Assembly: GCA_036511595.1 (NCBI GenBank)
Contig: DATCBY010000074.1
Coordinates: 62,001 to 126,000 of the forward strand
Length of the DNA stretch: 64,000 bases
DNA from: DASZQY01 sp036511595
GTDB lineage: Bacteria; Pseudomonadota; Alphaproteobacteria; Rhizobiales; Kaistiaceae
Reading direction: 5' to 3'
This document shows, one piece after another, positions 43,562 to 52,249 of this stretch (within the stretch, counting starts at the first letter, position 1; every line of letters starts with the position of its first letter). A program made the translations under genes and the position numbers. Under the pieces are notes generated by a model. The model was not told the DNA's origin, made no database searches, and saw nothing but the letters and a program-made list of their open reading frames with translations.

Positions 43562-44773
43562 TCAAGCGACCTTGCGGGCGGGCACGATCGCGGTGTCGGT
43601 GTCCTGCGTGGCCGGTTCCGGCGACTGGCCGACCTCGACGCGGTCGCGGCCCTGCAGTTTGGCCCGGTAGAGCGCAAGGTCGGCAGCCTGCATGAGGCTG
43701 TCGAGGGTTGAGCCGGTCTGTGCCGACGCGATACCTGCGCTAACCGTGGCACGGATCGTGCCGTTGCCGACTTCGGTGCACGCTTCGGCAAAGGCTACGC
43801 GAATGCGTTCGGCGGCCACGTAGGCGGCGCCAACGCTGGCTCCCGGCAGGATGGCGCCGAATTCCTCGCCGCCGAGGCGACCGATGAGATCGGAGCTGCG
43901 CAAGGTCTTTGCCGCGGCGGCTCCAAATCGCTTGAGTACTTCGTCACCCAAGCCGTGGCCATGGGTATCGTTGATCGACTTGAACCCGTCGAGGTCGAAA
44001 AGAATGACCGCCAACGCCGTTTTTTTTTCGCCAGTGGAGCGGATGAGCGGCTCGCCGCGCCCGTAGAACGCGCGCCGGGTGGCGACGCCGGTGAGGGCAT
44101 CGGTGGCGGCTGCGTTCTTGTGTTCAATTTCGTTGCGCTCGCGCGCCATCGCGACGGTGAAGATCGACGTGCCGACCACGAAGGCCAGCGTCTCCAGGTG
44201 CACAAAACCGAGCCAGCTGTGCAGTATTGCGAGGTTGCTGACAAGCGAGCCTTCGAGGACGAGCGAGTCAAAGGCGCCAATGGCGGACGAAGCGGCGTGC
44301 AACCCAAGCAATACGATCAGGGGCCAGCGCGCGCTGACGCGATCGCCGCGGGCGTGCCAGAATTCGAAGGCGGCGGCAAACAGGTAAGCGGCGACTATCC
44401 CGAGATTGAGGCCAATCTGGGCGCTGGCCGACGCGCGGAATGTCGGCATGGCAAACGCGAGAAGCCAAAGGACCGCGCCCGCGCCGACGATCGCGACGTC
44501 CACGTGGCGGCGATTGACGGCGCGCGCCGACGCCCAGATAAGGGCCGGGCTAAGGTTGAGAAAGGTAATGGCGATAACCACGGTCGGGGCGCCGGCGGCA
44601 ATCGTGGTGGTGGCCATCATCGGTATGCTGGCGGCGAGCAGGATGTCGGCCGCCGCCCACCACAGGACGCCGAATGCCTTGTCGGTCTGCAGCCACGCAA
44701 AGATGAGGAATATTCCGCTGACCGCGGAGACAAAGCTCCCGGCGATCATCAAGGTCGGCAGATCGATTTGCAT
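43562..44773 (-). CDS. Membrane diguanylate cyclase (GGEEF), copy 1
   Basis: A 403-residue protein with about six N-terminal membrane helices (residues 8-210) and a C-terminal GGDEF domain. The domain has DALTGVATRRAF, LFDLDGFKSINDTHGHGLGD and the active site GGEEF at 301-305. An RSSD inhibitory site lies five residues before it, so it should make c-di-GMP with product feedback. ATG 44773 matches the start of its paralogue. The helices share LWWAAAD and LSARWPL with the adjacent copy. Codons 249-252 contain a run of nine A bases. Confidence 0.9.
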   Translation of the reverse strand: MQIDLPTLMIAGSFVSAVSGIFLIFAWLQTDKAFGVLWWAAADILLAASIPMMATTTIAAGAPTVVIAITFLNLSPALIWASARAVNRRHVDVAIVGAGAVLWLLAFAMPTFRASASAQIGLNLGIVAAYLFAAAFEFWHARGDRVSARWPLIVLLGLHAASSAIGAFDSLVLEGSLVSNLAILHSWLGFVHLETLAFVVGTSIFTVAMARERNEIEHKNAAATDALTGVATRRAFYGRGEPLIRSTGEKKTALAVILFDLDGFKSINDTHGHGLGDEVLKRFGAAAAKTLRSSDLIGRLGGEEFGAILPGASVGAAYVAAERIRVAFAEACTEVGNGTIRATVSAGIASAQTGSTLDSLMQAADLALYRAKLQGRDRVEVGQSPEPATQDTDTAIVPARKVA

Positions 44774-44926
44774 GGAAGCGGCGAACCTCCCGAACACGGG
44801 CGGCCCGATGCCGCTTGTTCAGCGCTACGGACCGTACCCGCGTTGCACTCACGTCGGGTTAGCGTGTCCTTGCCAAATGGATCCGTTCGGTAAATCGCCG
44901 GTTAACCACCGGCGCGGCCGAGCGGT

Positions 44927-46117
44927 TCAGGCAACGCGCACGAAACCCCGGTCATCGGCGACAACGGTAACGTCGTCCATTCGCTCGATGCGATTGCGGC
45001 CAAGTCGCTTTGCGCGGTACATCGCCTGGTCGGCGGCGCGCATCATCGTGCTGATGCTGGTGTGTTCGCCGGCCGAGGCAACCCCGCCGCTGACAGTTGT
45101 CACCAGCGGATGCTCTCTGACAACCAGTCCGACTTCCGAGAAAGCGTGGCGGATGCGCTCGGCGATGACATATGCCGCCTCCAAGGTCGCCTTCGGCAAT
45201 GCCACTACGAATTCTTCTCCCCCATATCGTCCGAGCAGATCGCTCGGTCGAAGCATCGAACGCGCCACATCGACGAACGCCCGGATGACATTGTCGCCAA
45301 CATCATGGCCGAAGTTGTCGTTCACCGACTTGAACTGATCGAGATCGAACATGATCAGCGAGAAAGATGTGCCGTTGCTGTGAGCGCGCTGGAAGAGTCG
45401 TTCGGCGCCGTCGAGAAAGTCCGTGCGATTGGCGATTCCGGTAAGCGAATCTTTGCGCGCTGCCAGAATCCTTTGGCGCTCGCTACGCTCCTTGCAGAGA
45501 AGCAGCATGAAAACGGCGGTGCCAATTAGATAGACGAGGCCTTCGAAATAAATGATGCCGAACCAGCTCTCGGGCGACGGCGCGTTCAACGCGGTGAAGT
45601 TTCCTTTGGCGGCTGCGAGTACCCCGCCCGCGTAAACCAGCGCGTTGGCCGAGAGCAATCCGGCCAGCGGCCATCGTGCGCTGAGGGTTTCGCGCCGTTC
45701 GCGCCAGAGTTCGATCGCCGATGCCGTGAGAAACGCGACGGTGGCGCCAAAGACTATGATCGCCGCGATGCTTCGGCTGTGGCCAGGCACCGCCGCAATC
45801 GCCGCGAGGAGAACAGCGGCACAGGCAACTGGCGCCAGCGCTACCTGCCGACGGTTGGCGAAGTGCCGGAAGCCACCCCAGACGAGAACCGGGGCGACAC
45901 CCAGGAAGCCGTCGCCAAGCATCTGCTCGAGAAGTCCGCCGTGTATCGGATGCAAGACCACTATGATGACGCCGGCGCCGGTGGCGAAATCGGCTGCCGC
46001 CCACCAAAGCAGCGCGGGCGCCCCGGCAATCTGGGTACGGGCGCCGACAAGCAGCGTTCCCGTCAGCCAGGCGACGAAGCAGCCTCCGATAACCAGCGTT
46101 GTACTGTCCAGTTGCAT
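44927..46117 (-). CDS. Membrane diguanylate cyclase (GGEEF), copy 2
   Basis: A 396-residue paralogue of the neighbouring cyclase with the same layout: about six N-terminal helices beginning MQLDSTTLVIGG, then DSLTGIANRTDF and FDLDQFKSVNDNFGHDVGD. GGEEF is at 299-303 with an RPSD inhibitory site five residues upstream. All signs point to an active c-di-GMP synthase. The two genes are in tandem on the same strand with a 153-nt gap, the product of duplication followed by divergence of the sensory part. Confidence 0.9.
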   Translation of the reverse strand: MQLDSTTLVIGGCFVAWLTGTLLVGARTQIAGAPALLWWAAADFATGAGVIIVVLHPIHGGLLEQMLGDGFLGVAPVLVWGGFRHFANRRQVALAPVACAAVLLAAIAAVPGHSRSIAAIIVFGATVAFLTASAIELWRERRETLSARWPLAGLLSANALVYAGGVLAAAKGNFTALNAPSPESWFGIIYFEGLVYLIGTAVFMLLLCKERSERQRILAARKDSLTGIANRTDFLDGAERLFQRAHSNGTSFSLIMFDLDQFKSVNDNFGHDVGDNVIRAFVDVARSMLRPSDLLGRYGGEEFVVALPKATLEAAYVIAERIRHAFSEVGLVVREHPLVTTVSGGVASAGEHTSISTMMRAADQAMYRAKRLGRNRIERMDDVTVVADDRGFVRVA

Positions 46118-46254
46118 TCGGTTTCGACCGAGACGGCGACCGCCGCCGCTCCATAACATTGGGCACTAACAACAAGTGTTATGAATTGCGGGCGTTACCG
46201 GAGCGTGTCCCATTCCCGGTGTCCTCGCGAGGTGCGGACAAGGGTGGGTTAACC

Positions 46255-47136
46255 CTATCGGGTCGGCACGGGAGTCTCGCCGCGGTAGTCGTAGAAGCCG
46301 CGGCCTGATTTGCGGCCCAGCCAGCCCGCCTCGACATACTTCACGAGCAACGGGCATGGCCGATATTTCGAGTCGGCAAGGCCTTCATGCAGCACCTGCA
46401 TGATCGACAGGCATGTATCCAGCCCGATGAAGTCGGCAAGCTGGAGTGGTCCCATCGGATGATGGGCACCGAGCCGCATGGCGGTGTCGATGGCGTCGAC
46501 CGTGCCGACGCCTTCGTGGAGGGCATAGATCGCCTCGTTGATCATCGGCAGGAGGATGCGATTAACGATAAAAGCCGGAAAATCCTCCGCGCGCGTCGCC
46601 GTCTTCCCGAGCCTTCTGGTCAGTTCCCTGGCCGCCTCGAAGGTCGGATCGGCGGTGGCGATGCCCCGGATGATCTCGACAAGTTCCATCTTCGGCACCG
46701 GATTCATGAAATGAATGCCGATGAATTTCTCCGGCCGATCGGTGGCCGCCGCGAGTCGGGTGATGGAAATTGACGAGGTGTTGGTGGCCAGCAGCGCTTC
46801 GGGTTTCAGCACCTTGGAGACATGGCGAAGAATCTCGCGCTTGACCGCTTCGTCCTCGACCGCCGCCTCGATCACCAGATCGGCATCGGCGAGCGCCTGG
46901 TAGGTGTTGGCCGCGGACAGGCGAGTGACGGCCGCTGTGCGCTCGGATTCGGTTAGCTTGCCGGCGGTCACCTGACGCCGAAGACTTGCATCGATGCCGG
47001 CCAGGGCCGCCTTGACGCGCTCGGCGCCGATGTCGTGAAGGAGGACGTCGTAGCCGGCCAGGGCGCAGACCTGGGCGATTCCCGCGCCCATCTGGCCGGC
47101 CCCGACGATGCCGATTTTTGCAAGCTGAATGGTCAT
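46255..47136 (-). CDS. hbd: 3-hydroxybutyryl-CoA dehydrogenase
   Basis: Oxidises (S)-3-hydroxybutyryl-CoA to acetoacetyl-CoA with NAD, or the reverse. The 293-residue protein has the Rossmann motif GIVGAGQMGAGIAQ, the catalytic region IGIHFMNPVPKMELVEII, FIVNRILLPMINEAIY and the C-terminal GRKSGRGFYDYRG. It follows etfA with a 34-nt gap, so acyl-CoA oxidation electrons and the next step are genetically linked. The order etfB-etfA-hbd is conserved in alphaproteobacteria. Confidence 0.93.
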   Translation of the reverse strand: MTIQLAKIGIVGAGQMGAGIAQVCALAGYDVLLHDIGAERVKAALAGIDASLRRQVTAGKLTESERTAAVTRLSAANTYQALADADLVIEAAVEDEAVKREILRHVSKVLKPEALLATNTSSISITRLAAATDRPEKFIGIHFMNPVPKMELVEIIRGIATADPTFEAARELTRRLGKTATRAEDFPAFIVNRILLPMINEAIYALHEGVGTVDAIDTAMRLGAHHPMGPLQLADFIGLDTCLSIMQVLHEGLADSKYRPCPLLVKYVEAGWLGRKSGRGFYDYRGETPVPTR

Positions 47137-47170
47137 TTCCGCTTCATTCTCGCGCTCGAAAGGTTCGCCG

Positions 47171-48100
47171 TCAAAGGGCCAGCATCAGTTCGGGCAGAAT
47201 CTGGTAGAGGTCGCCGACCAGACCGTAGTCGGCGACGGAGAAGATGGGGGCGTCCGGGTCCTTGTTGATGGCGACGATAACCTTTGCGTCCTTCATGCCC
47301 GCGAGGTGCTGGATGGCGCCGGAAATGCCGATGGCGATGTATAGCTCGGGTGCGACCACCTTGCCGGTCTGGCCGACCTGCAGTTCGTTTGGCGCATAGC
47401 CGGCGTCGACGGCCGCGCGCGAGGCGCCGACAGCTGCCTTCAGCTTGTCGGCAAGCGGCTCAAGATATTTTCTGAAGTTCTCGGCCGACTGGAAGGCGCG
47501 ACCGCCAGAGATGACGACGCGCGCAGCAGTCAATTCCGGCCGTTCGGAGCGGGTCAGTTCGGCACCGACGAATTCCGTGCGGGCCGGTGGTGCGGGCACG
47601 GTTATCAACTCGGTCGGGGCCGCGCCGCCAGCACCGGCCGCCTTGAAGGCGGCGGCGCGCACGGTGATCACCCGCTTGGCGCCAATGCATTTCACTGTCT
47701 CGATGGCGTTGCCGGCGTAGATCGGCCGCTCGAACGTATCGGGGGCGACAACCTTGATGACCTCCGATACCTGCATGGTGTCGAGAAGCGCTGCCACGCG
47801 CGGCATCACCGTCTTGCCCGTTGCGGTTGCTGCCGCGACCAGCGCGTCGTAAGCGGGGGCCAGCGCGACGATCAGGGCCGCGAGCGGCTCGCTGAGGTGA
47901 TGGGCGAGGGAATCGGCCTCGGCGTGCAGCACCCTGGCAACACCGGCCAGCTTGGCACCCGCCGCCGCTGCCGCTGCGCAATTCTTGCCCGCTACAAGCA
48001 GATGCACGTCGTCGCCCAGCGCCATGGAGGCGGTGAGGGCGCGGGCGGTGGCGTCCTTGATGCCGGCGTTATCGTATTCGGCGAGCAGCAGTATCGTCAC
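47171..48100 (-). CDS. etfA: Electron transfer flavoprotein alpha subunit
   Basis: EtfA binds FAD and with EtfB carries electrons from acyl-CoA dehydrogenases to ETF-quinone oxidoreductase. The 309-residue protein has the C-terminal FAD signature (GQTGKVVAPELYIAIGISG followed by AIQHLAGMKDAKVIVAINKD). It also has VVISGGRAFQSAENF and a C-terminal DYGLVGDLYQILPEL. The start is GTG 48100, overlapping the etfB stop by 4 nt (GTGA). Confidence 0.96.
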   Translation of the reverse strand: MTILLLAEYDNAGIKDATARALTASMALGDDVHLLVAGKNCAAAAAAGAKLAGVARVLHAEADSLAHHLSEPLAALIVALAPAYDALVAAATATGKTVMPRVAALLDTMQVSEVIKVVAPDTFERPIYAGNAIETVKCIGAKRVITVRAAAFKAAGAGGAAPTELITVPAPPARTEFVGAELTRSERPELTAARVVISGGRAFQSAENFRKYLEPLADKLKAAVGASRAAVDAGYAPNELQVGQTGKVVAPELYIAIGISGAIQHLAGMKDAKVIVAINKDPDAPIFSVADYGLVGDLYQILPELMLAL

Positions 48101-48846
48101 AAAACCCCCGCCTCGTTTCTCAGCCGCTCGACCAGTTCGGCGACGGAGGCCACTTTCACGCCTGCGCGCCGGGCGGGTGGTTCCGTCACTTTCACGACGG
48201 TCAGGCGCGGACTGGTATCGACACCGAGATCGGCTGCTGTCATTTCCTCGATCGGCTTGCGCTTGGCTTTCATGATGTTAGGCAGCGAGGCGTAGCGCGG
48301 CTCGTTCAGGCGGAGATCGGTGGTGACGACCGCGGGAAGCGGCAGGCGCAAGGTCTCGTGGCCGCCGTCGATCTCGCGGGTGACGGTCGCCATGCTGTCC
48401 TCGATGACGATTTTCGAAGCGAATGTGGCGATCGGCCAATCGAGCAGGGCGGCCAGCATCTGTCCCGTCTGGTTGGCATCATCGTCGATGGCCTGCTTGC
48501 CGAGAATGGCGAGGCCCGGTTGTTCGCGCGCGGCTACGGCGCGCAGCACCTTGGCGACGGCAAGCGGCTCCAACCGTCCTTCGGCCTTCACCAGAATGCC
48601 GCGGTCGGCGCCCATGGCGAGCGCCGTGCGAATGGTCTCGGCGGCGGTCGCCTCGCCCACCGAGACGACGATCACCTCGGTGGCCTTGCCGGCTTCGCGC
48701 AGGCGCAACGCTTCCTCGACGGCGATTTCGTCGAAGGGGTTCATTGCCATCTTGACGTTGGCAAGGTCGACACCGGTGCCGTCCGCTTTCACCCGGACCT
48801 TCACGTTGAAGTCGACCACCCGCTTCACCGGCACGAGAACTTTCAT
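48097..48846 (-). CDS. etfB: Electron transfer flavoprotein beta subunit
   Basis: EtfB is the AMP-binding partner of EtfA. The 249-residue protein opens MKVLVPVKRVVDFNVKVRVK. It has NPFDEIAVEEALRLRE, GKQAIDDDANQTGQMLAALL, and a C-terminal LPNIMKAKRKPIEEM, which is the recognition loop contacting dehydrogenases. Its ATG overlaps the rhomboid stop by 4 nt, tying that protease gene into the operon. Confidence 0.96.
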   Translation of the reverse strand: MKVLVPVKRVVDFNVKVRVKADGTGVDLANVKMAMNPFDEIAVEEALRLREAGKATEVIVVSVGEATAAETIRTALAMGADRGILVKAEGRLEPLAVAKVLRAVAAREQPGLAILGKQAIDDDANQTGQMLAALLDWPIATFASKIVIEDSMATVTREIDGGHETLRLPLPAVVTTDLRLNEPRYASLPNIMKAKRKPIEEMTAADLGVDTSPRLTVVKVTEPPARRAGVKVASVAELVERLRNEAGVL

Positions 48847-49637
48847 TCCCAGGGTCCTCTCGATGGTTCAACCGGAGGCGGAAGCTGTTCCGGCGGCTCC
48901 GCTGTGGCGGGGTTGGAAAGTACCTGCTGTGGTGGATGTTCAGGAAGCGCTTTGGCGAACAACGGCACTCCTTTTTGTCGCATGAAGACGACGAGGACCG
49001 CACCGGTGGCAAGGCCGCCAAGATGCACCCACCAGGCGACTTCGCTGTCGCCGCCGGCGAGCGCCGAATAGATCTGGAAGGCGATCCAGAAGCCCAGCAC
49101 GTATTCAACCCGCAGTCGAACCGGCAGGCGCAGGAGCAGCAGGACCCACACCTTGGCACGCGGGTAGAGCAGCAGATAGGCGGCGAGTACGCCGGCAACG
49201 GCGCCGGAGGCGCCGACCACAGGCGCATCGGAGGTCGGATCAGCGAGAACGAAAGCGTAGCCGGAGACGGCGGCGCAAATCAGATAGAACGCGATGTAGC
49301 GGAAGTGTCCCAGCGCATCCTCGACGTTGTCGCCGAAGACCCAGAGGAAGATCATGTTGCCGGCGAGGTGCCAGAAGTTGGCATGCAAAAAAGCGTAGGT
49401 TATCAGCGTTACGCCGCCGGCGATGGTGAGCGCGCCAAGGGAACCCGGCGTTTGCCCGCTGAAGTCGGCCGGCACCAGACCGAGAGAAATCGCCGAGGCG
49501 TTCATCGGCGTTTCGATGAAGCCGCCGGACTCGTAGAAGAAATAGACGAGGACGTTGGCGGCGATGATGCTCCATGACACCCACGGCCAGCGAATGCGGC
49601 GAAGCGGGTTGCTGTCGTAGAGGGGGATGAACGCCAA
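48843..49637 (-). CDS. Rhomboid-family intramembrane serine protease
   Basis: A 264-residue inner-membrane protease with six or so helices. It has the L1-loop-like start LAFIPLYDSNPLRRIRWP, HANFWHLAGNMIFLWVFG and the catalytic Ser in VVGASGAVAG (Ser144). The catalytic His is in WWVHLGGLATG (His205). The Pro-rich C-terminal tail is cytoplasmic. TTG 49637 matches the usual start of the family, which begins with A-F-I-P-L; ATG-like upstream choices overlap the PduO gene. It lies between pduO and etfB. Substrates are unknown. Confidence 0.87.
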   Translation of the reverse strand: MAFIPLYDSNPLRRIRWPWVSWSIIAANVLVYFFYESGGFIETPMNASAISLGLVPADFSGQTPGSLGALTIAGGVTLITYAFLHANFWHLAGNMIFLWVFGDNVEDALGHFRYIAFYLICAAVSGYAFVLADPTSDAPVVGASGAVAGVLAAYLLLYPRAKVWVLLLLRLPVRLRVEYVLGFWIAFQIYSALAGGDSEVAWWVHLGGLATGAVLVVFMRQKGVPLFAKALPEHPPQQVLSNPATAEPPEQLPPPVEPSRGPWE

Positions 49638-49647
49638 CGGGTCGCTT

Positions 49648-50229
49648 TCAGCGGTTCTGGCCAGGCACCCAGAGCACATCCGCCGCGCCGTCGTCGTTGA
49701 TCATGCGCGCGGCGACGAAAAAGAAATCAGAGAGGCGGTTGATGTAGTGTACGGCCTCCGGGTTGACCGTCTCGCGATCGGCCAATTCGACGATGAGCCG
49801 CTCAGCGCGTCGGGCGACGGTCCGGCAGAGATGCAGCGCCGCCGCAGCCGGCTTGCCGCCCGGCAGAACGAAGGACGTCAGCGGTTGCAGTTTCTGATTG
49901 AGCACGTCGATCTCCCGCTCGAGCCGCTCGACCTGACCGGATGTGATGCGCAGCCGCTCGCGTTGTCCAACCTTCTCCGGCGTCGCCAGATCGGCGCCGA
50001 GATCGAAAAGATCGTTCTGGATGCGCGACAAACTGGCGTCGAACTCGGCGGCGGAATTGCCGTCCGGGGATTGCGAGTAGATGCGTGCAAAACCGACGTG
50101 GGCATTGACCTCGTCGACCGTACCGATCGCGGCGAAGCGCAGGTCGGATTTCGGGCGCCGCTCTCCGGTCGCCAGGGCGCTCGTCCCGTCATCGCCGGTG
50201 CGGGTATAGATGCGGTTGAGAACGACCAC
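49648..50229 (-). CDS. Cob(I)yrinic acid a,c-diamide adenosyltransferase, PduO type
   Basis: Transfers the adenosyl group of ATP to cob(I)alamin, making coenzyme B12. The 193-residue helical protein has RIYTRTGDDGTSALATGERR for ATP binding, GTVDEVNAHVGFAR, ATPEKVGQRERLRITS and the C-terminal ERLIV...NPEAVHYINRLSDFFFVAAR region, all PduO-type. The start is GTG 50229, 12 nt after the HIG1-type gene. In this operon it may serve methylmalonyl-CoA mutase (inference); no mutase gene is present in the window. Confidence 0.93.
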   Translation of the reverse strand: MVVLNRIYTRTGDDGTSALATGERRPKSDLRFAAIGTVDEVNAHVGFARIYSQSPDGNSAAEFDASLSRIQNDLFDLGADLATPEKVGQRERLRITSGQVERLEREIDVLNQKLQPLTSFVLPGGKPAAAALHLCRTVARRAERLIVELADRETVNPEAVHYINRLSDFFFVAARMINDDGAADVLWVPGQNR

Positions 50230-50241
50230 GGCTGGCGTGCC

Positions 50242-50436
50242 TCAGTGGCTACCGAGGTAAAGCGCGGTCATCATCACCACTACGGCGACGAACTGCAAGA
50301 TGATGCGCCAGCGCATGAGTAGCTGCGAACGGTTGCTGGCGCCGCCGCGCATCATGTTGACGAGGCCGGCCAGCAGCACACAGGCGACTGCGGCCATGGC
50401 GATCGGCGTGAGGTAATGGAGGAAGATTTCGACCAT
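50242..50436 (-). CDS. HIG1-domain twin transmembrane protein
   Basis: A 64-residue protein with two membrane helices: IFLHYLTPIAMAAVACVLLA and ILQFVAVVVMMTALYLG. They are joined by a basic loop (MMRGGASNRSQLLMRWRI). The RWRIILQ segment recalls the HIG1 motif. Mitochondrial HIG1 proteins bind cytochrome oxidase or respiratory supercomplexes; in bacteria the role is not settled. It heads the operon leading into pduO, rhomboid, etfBA and hbd. Confidence 0.82.
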   Translation of the reverse strand: MVEIFLHYLTPIAMAAVACVLLAGLVNMMRGGASNRSQLLMRWRIILQFVAVVVMMTALYLGSH

Positions 50437-50547
50437 CGAACTGGATCATGTCACGGCTTACGGGAACCGGCCTCCATATAGGCACGTTCCGGCCGTTTCG
50501 TCTTGCCGTTTCGCGGCCGAACGCGCATCGTCGGGGCGGAGGACGGC

Positions 50548-51324
50548 ATGCGGGGGCTTGAGGGCAAGCGGGTGCTGATTACCGGGGCGGCCACCGGCAT
50601 CGGGCGGGCTGCCGCTATCCGCTTTGCCGAGGAAGGCGCCAGCGTTGCGGTCAATTTCTTCGGCGACGCGGAGCCGGCCGAGGCCCTCATAGATGAACTT
50701 ACCCGCATCCATCCGGAAGGCGGCCACGTGCTCGCGCCGGCTGATGTCTCGGACGAGGACGCGGTCGATTCGCTGTTTGCCGGAGTCGTCCAGGCTTTCG
50801 ACCGCCTCGATATCCTTGTCGCCAATGCCGGCATCAAGATCGTCCACCAGCCGCACGAGGCGCTGGTCGCGGATTACGACAAAGTCATGTCGGTTAACCT
50901 GCGTGGAGCGTTTCTCTGTGCCCAGGCCGCCATCCAGCATTTTCTCGATACCGGCCGACCGGGGGTGATCGTCACCACGTCCTCGGTCCAGGCCACGACG
51001 CCCGTCGATGAAGACGCGATCGCCTACATCATGTCCAAGGCCGGCATCACCGGCATGACGCGCGCATTGGCGCTCCGTTACGCTCGCGACGGCATCCGGA
51101 TCAACAGCGTCGGCCCAGGCGCGGCAATGACTCCGATGAACGCGAGCTTCGCGAACCCCCAGGAGCTGCGGCGGGTGGAGCGTCTCATTCCGCTCGGTCG
51201 TGTGGCGGAGCCCGGCGAAATTGCCAGCGCGATCGTCTTTTTGGCTTCCGACGATGCGTCCTATATCACCGGGCAGACGCTTTTTGCCGACGGCGGGATG
51301 ATGATCGGGCGTCCTCCGCGTTGA
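50548..51324 (+). CDS. SDR-family oxidoreductase (glucose 1-dehydrogenase-like)
   Basis: A 258-residue NAD(P)-dependent short-chain dehydrogenase. It has RVLITGAATGIGRAAA, VANAGIKIVHQP, catalytic Ser in VTTSSVQATTP, YIMSK and a C-terminal GQTLFADGGMMIG. Family resemblance is to glucose 1-dehydrogenase and 3-oxoacyl reductase groups, and the substrate is unknown. ATG 50548 follows GGAGG at 6 nt. It stands alone between a divergent operon and the YihY gene. Confidence 0.85.
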   Translation: MRGLEGKRVLITGAATGIGRAAAIRFAEEGASVAVNFFGDAEPAEALIDELTRIHPEGGHVLAPADVSDEDAVDSLFAGVVQAFDRLDILVANAGIKIVHQPHEALVADYDKVMSVNLRGAFLCAQAAIQHFLDTGRPGVIVTTSSVQATTPVDEDAIAYIMSKAGITGMTRALALRYARDGIRINSVGPGAAMTPMNASFANPQELRRVERLIPLGRVAEPGEIASAIVFLASDDASYITGQTLFADGGMMIGRPPR

Positions 51325-51415
51325 CCCTATCGGTCCCGCGACGGCCGGCCGTGACTCCTCTCTCGAATCGCGTATCTTCGCCGGTAATAGGGGGAGGGGA
51401 GCTGGCAACGGAGGC

Positions 51416-52249
51416 ATGAAGATCGGCGACCAGAAGATTTTCCGCCAGGCCTGGGTCGTTTTGTTTGACGCCGGCGGCCACTTTAATGCCGACGACGGCT
51501 GGGCCATGGCCAGCCACGTTGCCCTGTCGGCGCTCATGGCGCTCTTCCCGTTCCTCATTTTTGTGGCCGCCTTTGCCGGGTCGATCGGCGAAGCATCGCT
51601 GGCGGACAAGGTGGCGGAACTCGTCTTCACCGTGTGGCCGACGAAAGTGGCGCAGCCGATTGCGGAGGAGGTCCACCGGGTGCTGATTCCCATCCACGGC
51701 AACCTCCTGACGATCTCGGCGCTGGTGGCGCTTTATCTCGCCTCCAACGGCGTCGAGGCGGCGCGCACCGCCCTCAACCGTGCGTATCGCGTCGTCGATC
51801 GGCGCTCGATTATTTTTCGCCGTGGCCAGAGTCTCGGGCTGGTGCTGGTCGGGACGGTGATCTTCCTGTCGATCGCCGGTTTCGGCGTGCTGGTGGCGGC
51901 GGTCCCGGGTCTGCTGCCGTTCGCCCGGCTTTTCACCACGCTCGGCGCTGCGATCAGCGGTGTGCTGGTTCTCGGCGGCCTGGTCGTCGCCCATGTCTGG
52001 CTGCCGGCGGGCCGTCCGCACTGGTCGTTGCTGTGGCCGGGGATTGTTGCAACCCTGGTGCTGTGGGTAGCGACGGCGTGGATTTTTGCGATCTATCTCA
52101 GGGGATTTGCCAACTACGCGGCGACGTATGCGGGCCTCGCCGGCGTGGTGACCGCGATCTTCTTTCTTTACGTTGTAGCGGTGCTGATGATCTTCGGCGC
52201 CGAGTTCAATGCGGCACTCGGCCGGCTGCGCGACCAGCGGATCGGCTAG
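51416..52249 (+). CDS. YihY/BrkB (UPF0761) family membrane protein
   Basis: A 277-residue inner-membrane protein with six helices, including ALSALMALFPFLIFVAAFA, GNLLTISALVALYLASNG, SLGLVLVGTVIFLSIAGFG and TAIFFLYVVAVLMIFGAEFN. The segments WAMASHVALSALMALFP, SNGVEAARTALNRAYRV and FGAEFNAAL identify the family formerly called ribonuclease BN, which is now regarded as a transporter-like membrane protein without proven nuclease activity. GGAGG precedes the ATG. Its TAG stop shares CTAG with the convergent receiver gene. Confidence 0.9.
   Translation: MKIGDQKIFRQAWVVLFDAGGHFNADDGWAMASHVALSALMALFPFLIFVAAFAGSIGEASLADKVAELVFTVWPTKVAQPIAEEVHRVLIPIHGNLLTISALVALYLASNGVEAARTALNRAYRVVDRRSIIFRRGQSLGLVLVGTVIFLSIAGFGVLVAAVPGLLPFARLFTTLGAAISGVLVLGGLVVAHVWLPAGRPHWSLLWPGIVATLVLWVATAWIFAIYLRGFANYAATYAGLAGVVTAIFFLYVVAVLMIFGAEFNAALGRLRDQRIG

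Noticed and set aside
50458..51702. Long minus-strand frame opposite the SDR gene
   Set aside because: The plus strand encodes a complete SDR with cofactor and catalytic motifs; the minus frame has none.
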